Assembly: GCA_965279135.1 (NCBI GenBank)
Contig: OZ257133.1
Span: forward strand, 558,001-622,000
Length of the DNA: 64,000 bases
Direction of reading: 5' to 3'
Source of the DNA: Croceimicrobium sp965279135
Lineage (GTDB): Bacteria; Bacteroidota; Bacteroidia; Flavobacteriales; Schleiferiaceae
Part shown: positions 1-7,899 of the stretch, piece after piece
How the letters are laid out: each line of letters opens with the position of its first letter
How positions within the stretch are numbered: the stretch's first letter is position 1
Translations under genes and position numbers: made by a program
The notes under the pieces: model-generated
Database searches by the model: none
The model's input: only the letters and a program-made list of their open reading frames with translations
What the model was told of the DNA's origin: nothing

Positions 1-149
1 CGATGCTCGGCAAGTTTGCTTTCACATAGAGTTAAGGCACGGCTAAGACTAGCCCTATTTCCACCTAAAACTCCCTTTTCCAGTTCTTGAAGATTAGGCT
101 TACCAAGGCTTTTTCCTTGTTTTCGAAAATTAGGATTTATGGGGTCCAT
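1..149 (-). CDS. meaB: Methylmalonyl-CoA mutase-associated GTPase MeaB, N-terminal part
   Basis: This is the first ~49 codons of a gene that runs off the left edge of the window. The visible protein starts MDPINPNFRKQGKS and continues with an LEKGVLGGNRASLSRALTLCES segment, which resembles the N-terminal helix of MeaB/ArgK GTPases (typical form: ...GDRRALARAITLVES). The G-domain itself lies outside the window. The start codon directly follows the TAG stop of the ybaB gene. MeaB-type proteins load and protect the cobalamin cofactor of methylmalonyl-CoA mutase, so its place behind mutA-mutB supports the call. The identification rests on a short stretch plus context. Confidence 0.72.
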   Translation of the reverse strand, partial: MDPINPNFRKQGKSLGKPNLQELEKGVLGGNRASLSRALTLCESKLAEH

Positions 150-458
150 CTACTTGAAAAGGTCCATCCCAGGCATCATTCCCTTTGCCATTTTCTTCAT
201 TTCTTCATCATGAAGTTTTTCGGCCTTATCCAGAGCCTTATTTAGGGCGAGAAGCATTTTATCTTCCAATTCTTCCGTGTCCTTTAAGATGGATGGATCA
301 ACTTTTAAGTCTCGAACCTTCCGGTTACCATTTACTACAATACTGATCCCCTGGTATTCCTCTTTGATTTCAATTTGTTCCAGGCGCTCCTTCATTTCTT
401 TAGCTTGGGCTTGCGCTTCCTGCAGTTTGCCCATCATGTCCTTGATGTTTCCTAGCAT
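150..458 (-). CDS. ybaB: YbaB/EbfC family nucleoid-associated protein
   Basis: A 102-residue protein of normal length for the YbaB/EbfC family, small dimeric DNA-binding proteins associated with the nucleoid. It has the typical start MLGNIKDMMGKLQEAQ, a charged helix, a central strand segment (GISIVVNGNRKVRDLKVD), and a Met-rich C-terminus (MKKMAKGMMPGM). Its start overlaps the mutB stop as TAATG, and the next gene, meaB, begins one base after its own stop, so it is translated inside the mutase operon. In many bacteria ybaB sits beside dnaX and recR; here it lies between two mutase genes, which probably reflects operon insertion rather than a role in the mutase. Family assignment is firm; its role here is unknown. 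Confidence 0.88.
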   Translation of the reverse strand: MLGNIKDMMGKLQEAQAQAKEMKERLEQIEIKEEYQGISIVVNGNRKVRDLKVDPSILKDTEELEDKMLLALNKALDKAEKLHDEEMKKMAKGMMPGMDLFK

Positions 459-2602
459 TACTTTACGTTTTCGGTTTCCAAATGTCCCAGCATGATTTCT
501 AAAATGCGAGAGGCCGCGTCCGCGATTACGGTCCCAGGGCCAAAAACCCCTACTACTCCAGCATCAAATAAGAATTGATAGTCATTGGGTGGAATGACTC
601 CTCCGGCGATAACCAGTATATCTTGTCTACCTAGATTCTTTAATTCAGCAATAACCTGCGGAACCAGGGTTTTATGTCCTGCCGCTAAAGAGGATACACC
701 TAAAAGATGAACATCATTTTCTACCGCTTGTCTTGCCGCTTCTGCGGGGGTTTGAAACAGTGGTCCTATATCTACATCAAAGCCTAAATCGGCAAATGAA
801 GTTGCCACAACTTTCGCCCCTCGATCGTGTCCATCTTGGCCCATTTTAGCAACCATAATACGTGGTCTTCGGCCTTCAGCTTTTTCAAACTGATCGGCCA
901 ATTCCTGGGCACGGTGGAATTTCTGGTCTTTTTTCATCTCATTACTATAAACCCCGCTGATACTGCGAATGGTGGCTTGGTAACGGCCAAATTCTTTCTC
1001 AAGGGCAAGACTTATCTCTCCAAGGCTAGCCCTTTCTCTGGCCGCTTCCACGGCTAAGGCAAGTAGATTACCTTCGTCGTTTTTCGCTGCTTCCTCCAAA
1101 GCGCTTAAGCAGGCTTGAACTTTTACGGGATCGCGATTCGCTTTAAGCTGCTCCAGTCGTTCAATTTGCTTACGTCTTACTTCAGCATTATCAACCTCCA
1201 GCAATTCGATAGGTTCGTCCTTTTCATTTCGGAAGGCGTTTACACCAATAATCGATTCTTGTCCGGAGTCAATACGCGCTTGCTTTTTAGCTGCTGCCTC
1301 CTCAATACGCATCTTAGGGATACCGGTTTCAATCGCCTTAGCCATTCCGCCTAATTCTTCTACTTCCTCAATTAGTTTCCAGGCCTTTGTTGCAATTTGA
1401 TCCGTGAGGTATTCAACATACCAACTTCCACCCCAGGGATCCGCACTACGGTTAATGCCTAACTCCTCTTGAAGAATGAGCTGAGTATTTCTAGCAATTC
1501 GGGCCGAAAAGTCTGTGGGCAATGCGATGGCCTCATCCAGGGAATTGGTATGCAAGCTTTGGGTTCCACCAAATGCCGCGGCCATAGCCTCTATTGTGGT
1601 TCGGGCGACATTATTAAAGGGATCTTGCTCTGTTAGACTGTAACCGCTGGTTTGACTATGGGTCCTCAAAGCCATTGACTTAGGGTTTTGAGGATCGAAC
1701 TGCTTAACCAGTTTAGCCCAGAGCATTCTACCGGCGCGCATCTTGGCAATTTCCATGAAATGATTCATGCCGATGCCCCAGAAGAATGAAAGTCGGGGTG
1801 CGAAATCGTCAATCTTTAAACCGGCTTTTAAACCCGTGCGGATGTATTCCAATCCATCTGCTAGAGTGTAGGCTAATTCGATATCAGCAGTGGCGCCTGC
1901 TTCGTGCATATGGTAGCCACTAATAGAAATGCTGTTAAAGCGCGGCATATTCTGGCTGGTGTACTCAAAGATATCGGCAATGATTCGCATGGACGGAAGA
2001 GGAGGATAGATATAGGTGTTCCGAACCATGAATTCTTTAAGGATATCATTCTGGATTGTCCCGGATAACTGTTCTGGACTTACCCCTTGTTCCTCAGCGG
2101 CAACAATGTAAAAAGCCATAACCGGAATCACTGCTCCATTCATGGTCATCGAGACAGACATCTTATCCAGTGGAATACTGTCGAAAAGAATCTTCATGTC
2201 CTCAACACTGTCAATAGCAACCCCAGCCTTCCCCACATCTCCGACAACTCGCTCGTGATCTGAATCATAGCCGCGGTGCGTGGCTAGATCAAAAGCTACA
2301 GAAAGGCCCTTCTGCCCTGCGGCAAGGTTTCTTCTGTAGAAAGCATTAGACTCTTCAGCGGTACTAAATCCTGCATACTGACGAATAGTCCAGGGGCGTA
2401 AAGTATACATGCTGCTGTATGGCCCTCGTAGATATGGGGGTAAACCCGCTACATAATGGCGGTGTTGAAGTTTGTCGAAATCTGCCTTGCTGAACAGACT
2501 AGGAATTTCTAATCCTTCGGGTGAGGCCCAATAGTGTCGATCCAGGTTCGACTTCTGATAGGCTTTTGGTTGATAGGCTTCGCTAAATGAATGACGACTC
2601 AT
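458..2602 (-). CDS. mutB: Methylmalonyl-CoA mutase large (catalytic) subunit
   Basis: A 714-residue cobalamin-dependent mutase that interconverts (R)-methylmalonyl-CoA and succinyl-CoA, the last step of propionyl-CoA assimilation. The TIM-barrel part carries the family segment RGPYSSMYTLRPWTIRQYAG, in which Y76 matches the catalytic Tyr89 of the Propionibacterium enzyme. R194 in FMVRNTYIYPP matches Arg207, which binds the substrate carboxylate. The C-terminal B12 domain (about 580-714) has the DGHDRG motif with H592 as lower axial cobalt ligand, followed by GVSSLAAGH and a GG loop. It follows mutA after 2 bases and overlaps ybaB by one base, so the genes form one operon. Length and motifs are complete; confidence is very high. 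Confidence 0.97.
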   Translation of the reverse strand: MSRHSFSEAYQPKAYQKSNLDRHYWASPEGLEIPSLFSKADFDKLQHRHYVAGLPPYLRGPYSSMYTLRPWTIRQYAGFSTAEESNAFYRRNLAAGQKGLSVAFDLATHRGYDSDHERVVGDVGKAGVAIDSVEDMKILFDSIPLDKMSVSMTMNGAVIPVMAFYIVAAEEQGVSPEQLSGTIQNDILKEFMVRNTYIYPPLPSMRIIADIFEYTSQNMPRFNSISISGYHMHEAGATADIELAYTLADGLEYIRTGLKAGLKIDDFAPRLSFFWGIGMNHFMEIAKMRAGRMLWAKLVKQFDPQNPKSMALRTHSQTSGYSLTEQDPFNNVARTTIEAMAAAFGGTQSLHTNSLDEAIALPTDFSARIARNTQLILQEELGINRSADPWGGSWYVEYLTDQIATKAWKLIEEVEELGGMAKAIETGIPKMRIEEAAAKKQARIDSGQESIIGVNAFRNEKDEPIELLEVDNAEVRRKQIERLEQLKANRDPVKVQACLSALEEAAKNDEGNLLALAVEAARERASLGEISLALEKEFGRYQATIRSISGVYSNEMKKDQKFHRAQELADQFEKAEGRRPRIMVAKMGQDGHDRGAKVVATSFADLGFDVDIGPLFQTPAEAARQAVENDVHLLGVSSLAAGHKTLVPQVIAELKNLGRQDILVIAGGVIPPNDYQFLFDAGVVGVFGPGTVIADAASRILEIMLGHLETENVK

Positions 2603-2604
2603 GA

Positions 2605-3990
2605 CTAAACTTTTTCCAAAATATGTTCTCGCTCCAATTTCTCCGCTAGACGGGTCGGTTTAATGATTTCAACCTGTTTCCCCTTGTTTGAGTTTCGAGG
2701 TTTTAATGCTCCCAGAATTGCATCCTCATAAACCTCATTCTCGTTACGGTAAACATTGGCCCCGATCATTTTCAACTCTCCTGAATCAAATCGTGCTTGT
2801 TCTACATCTGCCATTTTTTGAATGGCATCTTGCAACCAACCTTTCTTTAAGCTTTCTACATAACCTCCTTGAGCCTCTATTTCCTTAAAGAAACTCCAGC
2901 CTTTAGTGGCTAATACTTCGGTTAGTTGTTCCACCCAATAGTTACCTGCAGCCATATCGCGAACCTGATCTAAGCGGCTTTCATGCTGCAGCATGCTCAA
3001 TTGATTCAAGGCTAAGCGTCTGGGAAAAAAGCCCAGGTCTTCCAGTGGTTCTCCATAACCCTTAACACAAATTTCGGTAGCTCCACCAATTACAGCTGAC
3101 ATGGCCTCTGCGGTGGTTCGAATGAGGTTATTGTGTTTATCAAGTATGCTCTTATTTCGTAAGGCAGTTTCTGCATAGATGCGAACTTCCTTTTCCGCAA
3201 AGCCTAATTCATTTTGCCATTGTGCCCAGAGGCGACGAAAGGCTCTCAGTTTTGCAATTTCTCCGAAATAATCAGAGCCAATTGCAAAATTTATCCAGAA
3301 TTGACGACTATCAGAAAGCTTGAGCCGATGCACATTTTCATAAGCCATGGCCAGAGCAATGCCTAATTGTTGTGCATGAGAGGCCCCGGCATTAGCAAAG
3401 AGATTAACATTTAAGGCTAAACTGCGTAAGCCTTGGAATTCTGCTAATTGGAGTTCGCGTAGTTCGCTAAAGTCCTCCGCTTCATTCATAAACCAATCAC
3501 CGGTCCGAGCCAGATTTTCTAATGGGTCAAAGTTGATGCATCCTTCCAGTTCGGATTCCTGCAGTCCTCTTTTTTGAATTAGCTGGCTAAAACTCTTATG
3601 ATAGTATTCAATATGACCTTCAATGACCAGATTAGTGCAGATGTACTCCAATTGGACATCTTTCAAAAGGATATCTAAATCAACCTTTCCGGGTAAGTAA
3701 AAGAGGAGGGAGGTAGCTCCGCGATCGAGGTATTTGAGAGCTTCCGCATTGGCCTCTTTTTCATTCAAAACCAAGATCTCCAGAACGTTGTCCCATTTAG
3801 GGTGTTCTTTTAATGGTTGATTTTGAATGCTGGTACTTTCAGAGCTGTATATGGGCATTATATCAATGCCGTCAGCTGTATTTCGAATGATTTCTTCAAA
3901 GGCTTTACCGCGAAGATCCTTGATGATTTTCGCTTTCCATTCCGCCTCAGATTGTGCCGGAAATTCCGCAAATAGGCTGGACTCTGACAT
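2605..3990 (-). CDS. mutA: Methylmalonyl-CoA mutase small subunit
   Basis: A 461-residue mutase-barrel protein that lacks the C-terminal B12-binding domain, as expected for the structural small subunit of heterodimeric methylmalonyl-CoA mutase. Recognisable family segments are the N-terminal FAEFPAQSEAEWKAKI, the central GSDYFGEIAKLRAFRRLWAQW, and the IRTTAEAMSAVIGGATEICVKGY segment that parallels the catalytic subunit. It is the first gene of the mutA-mutB-ybaB-meaB operon and ends 2 bases before mutB. It is shorter than the ~600-residue small subunits of actinobacteria, which is usual in Bacteroidota. No active-site role is expected; it pairs with the large subunit. Confidence 0.93.
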   Translation of the reverse strand: MSESSLFAEFPAQSEAEWKAKIIKDLRGKAFEEIIRNTADGIDIMPIYSSESTSIQNQPLKEHPKWDNVLEILVLNEKEANAEALKYLDRGATSLLFYLPGKVDLDILLKDVQLEYICTNLVIEGHIEYYHKSFSQLIQKRGLQESELEGCINFDPLENLARTGDWFMNEAEDFSELRELQLAEFQGLRSLALNVNLFANAGASHAQQLGIALAMAYENVHRLKLSDSRQFWINFAIGSDYFGEIAKLRAFRRLWAQWQNELGFAEKEVRIYAETALRNKSILDKHNNLIRTTAEAMSAVIGGATEICVKGYGEPLEDLGFFPRRLALNQLSMLQHESRLDQVRDMAAGNYWVEQLTEVLATKGWSFFKEIEAQGGYVESLKKGWLQDAIQKMADVEQARFDSGELKMIGANVYRNENEVYEDAILGALKPRNSNKGKQVEIIKPTRLAEKLEREHILEKV

Positions 3991-4053
3991 GTCTTTTAAA
4001 TTTTGAGCAAAGGTCTTAATAAAACACGGGTAGAATTATGGGCATTTGTCAGT

Positions 4054-7000
4054 TTACCACTTTAAAACATCAAATTCCGCCCTATTCAAATCTCGATTCA
4101 ATGCTGCCACTTGCGCTTTCAAATCCCGCCAGGCAATCAATTGAGCATTGATCTTTTCTTCCAATTCATTCTTCACACCGATCATACTTGCTGTAGGAGC
4201 CTGAAATCCGATACTGGCCAGGGCACCAACGTGACCATACTTATTATTTAAACGAATTGGGAAGTTTAAGGGATCCTGAGGACTGCGGTTTTTCGTTTGG
4301 TATAAGGCCTCTTCGATTTTTCGACTCTCATTCAATAAGTCCTTCATCCGTTGATTAAGACTACTGTCTTCTATTCGTTTCAAAGCTCGATTTAAGTCAC
4401 TACGCAATTCTCGGATCTCCTTAATGCACTGATTCATGCTATCCATCCCTGCGATGATTTGGTTCATGAAATCATGCTGAGCCTGTAGTTCCACATCGGT
4501 GGCTTTGATTCTTGGGTCTAAAATGAGGGGGAAAGACTTCCGGAGGGTGTCGGTTCCTGTTATTAACTCGACCGTATAATCTCCTGGGAGTAAATAAGGA
4601 CCTTCACGCAATACGTACCAAAGTATCATCCCTTCAATTTGCTCAAAGCCTGCCTTCCGAAGATTCCATACAAAGCGGTTTGCTCCAGCTTTGGGTTCCC
4701 ATTTATTGGCTTTCATTTTTGCTTGAGGGCTGAACTTTCTTACTTCTTCTCCTGCCTTATTGATGAATCGTATTTGATAGTCGGTGGCGCTATCCACTTC
4801 ATTTAAAAAGTAGTTTATGATTACTCCATTAGGATGGTTTTCCCCAGCGGATTTTGACTTTCCGCCATAATAGGATTGCATTAAATAGGTGGGTTTAGGA
4901 GCAAACAGATGCTGATCTGCTTTGAAACGAGCATCCAGTTCATATAGGGGACTCAGATCATCCATAATCCAGAATCCTCTTCCTTGTGTGGCAGCAATAA
5001 GATGTCTATCCTTAACGGCTAAGTCGGTGATCGGGACAAACGGCAAATTGTTTTGGAAGCTTTGCCATTGCTTTCCACCATCTACCGAAAGGTATAAACC
5101 ATACTCGGTACCTGCGAAAAGCAAACCTTCATGCTGAGGATCGCAGCGTATTACCCTTGTGAAATGCATCCGATCAATTCCTTTATCAATCCTTTGCCAA
5201 CTTTTACCGTAATTACTGGTATAATATAAATAGGGTGTGAAATCCCCCCATTTGTAACGTGTGCCTGCCAGGTACAATCCTCCTGCATTAAAAGGATCAG
5301 CCTCCATGCTATTGATTTGCGTAAACTCAGGTAGATCTTTGGGCGTAATTTCTTGCCAGCTGGAGCCATTATCACGACTAATATGCACCCGACCATCGTC
5401 ACTCCCCGTCCAGAATATTCCAGGCTCTAGTGCAGATTCTGCGGCCGCGAATATGGTACAGTAATACTCTACGGCAGTATTGTCCTTGGTGATTGGCCCA
5501 CCTGATGGACCTTGTTTGGTTGTGTCGTTGGTAGTGAGGTCTTCAGAAATGGTTTCCCAGCTTAGGCCCAGATCATTGCTTCGATGTACTTTATTACTAA
5601 AGGCATAGAGCATTTCAGGATTATGTTTTGAAAAGAACAATGGATAATTCCACTGAAAGCGGTATTTCATGTTCTCTACTCCATGACCTAAAGGATTATT
5701 GGGCCAAACATGGGTCGCCTGTCGTTGGTTGGTTTTATGATTGAGTCGAGACATAAAGCCTCCGTATTCCCCTCCGAAAACAATGTCTTCATTTTTAGGG
5801 TAAATAGCATGATGACCGGCTTCTCCACCAGCAGTTACCTCCCAATCTCTTTCGCGGATATATGCTCCATCACTGCGATGCTTGATGCGAATGGAGCTGT
5901 TATCTTGTTGAGCGCCGTAAATTCTAAATGGGAAGTGATCATCTACATTTACCCGGTAGAACTGAGCGGTTGGCTGGTTGTAGTAGGTAGACCAGTTGCT
6001 ACCGCCATCAAAGCTTACCTGGGCTCCACCATCATCCCCGATGATCATTCTTTGGGGTTCAGTTGGATCGATCCATAAATCGTGGTGATCACCATGCGGT
6101 GCATTGTATTTTGTGAAAGTCTTGCCTCCATCCTTGGAATGATGATAACGGACATTCATAATGTAGAGCTGATCGATATCCGTAGGATGAGCATAAATCC
6201 TACTGTAGTACCATGCCCTTTGGCGAATAGAGCGATCCTGGTTGATCTTCTTCCAGGTTTTTCCGCCGTCTTCACTGCGATAGAGACCGCCATCCGGTTC
6301 ATTTTCGACTATCGCCCAAACACGTTGATTATTTACCGGTGAAACAGCCACCCCAATGATGCCTTTTAAACCTTGCGGAAAACCATCATTTAAAGAAATC
6401 TCCTGCCAGGTTTTACCTTCATTGGTGCTTTTCCACAACTTTGATCCTGGCCCTCCGCTTGAAAGGGAGTAGGGGCTACGTCGGATAGTCCAGGTAGAGG
6501 CGTAAACGGTTCGATAGTTCTGGGGGTCGATAATGAGATCTACCGCCCCGCTTTTAGAATCAGAGAATAGAATTCTTTTCCAACTAGCACCACCGTTGAT
6601 ACTTTTATATACGCCTCGTTCCTCGGTATCCTTGTATAGATTTCCCATCGCGGCGACATATACAATATCTGGGTTTTTGGGATGTACCCTGATACGCCCG
6701 ATATGACGAGTAGCTTCCAGGCCAATATGTTGCCAACTTTTACCCGCATCAACACTCTTCCAAAGTCCAAAGCCAGAGCTTACGTTTCCTCGTACTGTCT
6801 GTTCACCTTGGCCAACATAAATCACATTAGGATCACTTGGCGCAACGGCGATCGCTCCGATACTCCCACCAAAGTAGCCATCAGAAATGTTCTCCCAACT
6901 ATTTCCAGCATCCGTACTTCGCCAAACGCCACCCCCGGTACTTCCGAAATAGAAGAGATTAGCTTGACCGGGAACGCCGGTTACTGCACAGGAGCGCCCA

Positions 7001-7131
7001 CCCCTGAAGGGGCCAATCCCTCTCCATTCCAGGCTTTTTAAATAGTTGGTGTCAATGTCTTGCGCGACTGCGCCGAAAAAACAGAAAGTAAAAAGGAACA
7101 GATTAAGAGCTGCTCTTCGCTTTTTAAGCAT
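4054..7131 (-). CDS. Secreted VPS10/sortilin-like BNR (Asp-box) propeller protein
   Basis: A 1025-residue exported protein with a signal peptide (MLKKRRAALNLFLFTFCFFGAVAQ). At least eleven Asp-box motifs of the form S-x-D-x-G-x-x-W are spread through residues ~70-700 (for example STDAGNSW, SEDGGKTW, SNDLGLSW, SRDNGSSW, SVDGGKQW), which marks a two-ring beta-propeller like those of sortilin/VPS10 and BNR glycosidases. The last ~250 residues form a beta-rich segment followed by an alpha-helical tail and hold no T9SS sorting domain, so it is probably periplasmic or surface-held by other means. Proteins of this class are common in Bacteroidota and are often labelled glycosyl hydrolase, but no catalytic residues can be named. 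It lies between the ftsB-like gene and mutA. Confidence 0.85.
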   Translation of the reverse strand: MLKKRRAALNLFLFTFCFFGAVAQDIDTNYLKSLEWRGIGPFRGGRSCAVTGVPGQANLFYFGSTGGGVWRSTDAGNSWENISDGYFGGSIGAIAVAPSDPNVIYVGQGEQTVRGNVSSGFGLWKSVDAGKSWQHIGLEATRHIGRIRVHPKNPDIVYVAAMGNLYKDTEERGVYKSINGGASWKRILFSDSKSGAVDLIIDPQNYRTVYASTWTIRRSPYSLSSGGPGSKLWKSTNEGKTWQEISLNDGFPQGLKGIIGVAVSPVNNQRVWAIVENEPDGGLYRSEDGGKTWKKINQDRSIRQRAWYYSRIYAHPTDIDQLYIMNVRYHHSKDGGKTFTKYNAPHGDHHDLWIDPTEPQRMIIGDDGGAQVSFDGGSNWSTYYNQPTAQFYRVNVDDHFPFRIYGAQQDNSSIRIKHRSDGAYIRERDWEVTAGGEAGHHAIYPKNEDIVFGGEYGGFMSRLNHKTNQRQATHVWPNNPLGHGVENMKYRFQWNYPLFFSKHNPEMLYAFSNKVHRSNDLGLSWETISEDLTTNDTTKQGPSGGPITKDNTAVEYYCTIFAAAESALEPGIFWTGSDDGRVHISRDNGSSWQEITPKDLPEFTQINSMEADPFNAGGLYLAGTRYKWGDFTPYLYYTSNYGKSWQRIDKGIDRMHFTRVIRCDPQHEGLLFAGTEYGLYLSVDGGKQWQSFQNNLPFVPITDLAVKDRHLIAATQGRGFWIMDDLSPLYELDARFKADQHLFAPKPTYLMQSYYGGKSKSAGENHPNGVIINYFLNEVDSATDYQIRFINKAGEEVRKFSPQAKMKANKWEPKAGANRFVWNLRKAGFEQIEGMILWYVLREGPYLLPGDYTVELITGTDTLRKSFPLILDPRIKATDVELQAQHDFMNQIIAGMDSMNQCIKEIRELRSDLNRALKRIEDSSLNQRMKDLLNESRKIEEALYQTKNRSPQDPLNFPIRLNNKYGHVGALASIGFQAPTASMIGVKNELEEKINAQLIAWRDLKAQVAALNRDLNRAEFDVLKW

Positions 7132-7182
7132 AATGATTGGTGTTCTTTGTGCCTAAATTACGAAGCTTATGGAGATCGTTAG

Positions 7183-7509
7183 CTAATCCTCAGTATCAGG
7201 GATTTCTATTAAGAAAACTTCTTCTCCCGGTTTGCTGAGGTAGTATTGTTCCCGGGCAAACTTTTCCAGATTCTCAGGGCCGGAATTTAGTTGTTCCAAT
7301 TGCGCTTCATCCTTGTTGATCTCTTCTTGATAATACTTAATACTTGTGCGGAGATCATCAATTTCCTCATTTAGCTCGCGATGGATAAGCCAGGAATTAA
7401 CATCTAAAAACATCATCCAGAAACCGAAGAGCACAATGCTAATCACAAAGCGATTGCTCAGCACTTTGAACCAGGTTTTTTGACGGATGCTTTTTAAGAA
7501 GTCACGCAT
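7183..7509 (-). CDS. FtsB/DivIC-like septum formation initiator
   Basis: A 108-residue single-span membrane protein. A basic N-terminus (MRDFLKSIRQKTWFKVL) is followed by one hydrophobic segment (about 22-44), a coiled coil (~45-80) and the family end segment NLEKFAREQYYLSKPGEEVFLIEI. This layout is that of FtsB/DivIC, which links FtsL and FtsQ in the divisome. In many Bacteroidota a gene of this type stands next to the methylmalonyl-CoA mutase genes, which is nearly the case here. There is no long upstream operon: a 390-base intergenic stretch with repeats precedes it. FtsB and DivIC cannot be told apart from sequence alone. Confidence 0.87.
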   Translation of the reverse strand: MRDFLKSIRQKTWFKVLSNRFVISIVLFGFWMMFLDVNSWLIHRELNEEIDDLRTSIKYYQEEINKDEAQLEQLNSGPENLEKFAREQYYLSKPGEEVFLIEIPDTED

Positions 7510-7607
7510 GGCTCAAATCTAGAGCATTAATAAAAGATTGAGAGGGGGTTGAGTGGGGATTATTGAACAGGTTGTGGTTAGTAGCTGGTAATACGTAGCT
7601 AGTAGCT

Positions 7608-7680
7608 AGTAGTTAGTATTTGGTATGTGCTAGTAATGATTCCTGTAGTACCCTACTATAAGCGAAGCGTACCATCTACC
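7608..7680. repeat. Dispersed noncoding repeat, copy A
   Basis: A 73-base unit that starts AGTAGTTAGTATTTGG and includes TAGTACCCTACTATAAGCG. It matches copy B at 7774-7846 with about ten substitutions over the full length. It is related in wording to the 50.5-51.2 kb array, with AGCGAAGCGTAC here being the complement of GTACGCTTCGCT there. Confidence 0.8.
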
Positions 7681-7773
7681 ATCTACCATTTACCAATTCC
7701 CAATTAACTTAGAAAGCATAAGGATAGGAGTGGTGAATTGTGGCTGGTAGAAAGCCGTTGGTAGCTAATACCC

Positions 7774-7846
7774 AGTAGTAAGTATTTGGTAGGTGCTTGT
7801 AATGATTCCCGTTGTACCCTACTATAAGCGAGGCGTACCTTCTACT
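7774..7846. repeat. Dispersed noncoding repeat, copy B
   Basis: Second copy of the 73-base unit, starting AGTAGTAAGTATTTGG and including TTGTACCCTACTATAAGCG. It sits 166 bases after copy A in the same orientation. Differences between the copies are scattered single bases, which suggests an old duplication. Confidence 0.8.
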
Positions 7847-7899
7847 AATTACTAGCTACTTACTACTATCTACTAATCAACAACAACCAATCACCTCTT

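Larger units (their letters stand above)
7510..7899. other. Intergenic stretch with two copies of a noncoding repeat
   Basis: There is no credible gene in these 390 bases. They hold two imperfect ~73-base copies (7608-7680 and 7774-7846), each containing a TAGTAG/TAGCTAG-rich head, a TAATGATTCC segment, TACCCTACTATAAGCGA and a GCGTACC end. The same words (GTAGCTAGTA, TACCCTACTAT, and AGCGAAGCG as the complement of CGCTTCGCT) return in the array at 50.5-51.2 kb. Short plus-strand reading frames through it overlap the ABC transporter gene antisense and are not believable. Confidence 0.75.

Noticed and set aside
5710..6342. Plus-strand reading frames of 122 and 86 codons opposite the Asp-box propeller gene
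   Set aside because: They lie fully antisense to a gene with clear motifs throughout and have no recognisable domains.
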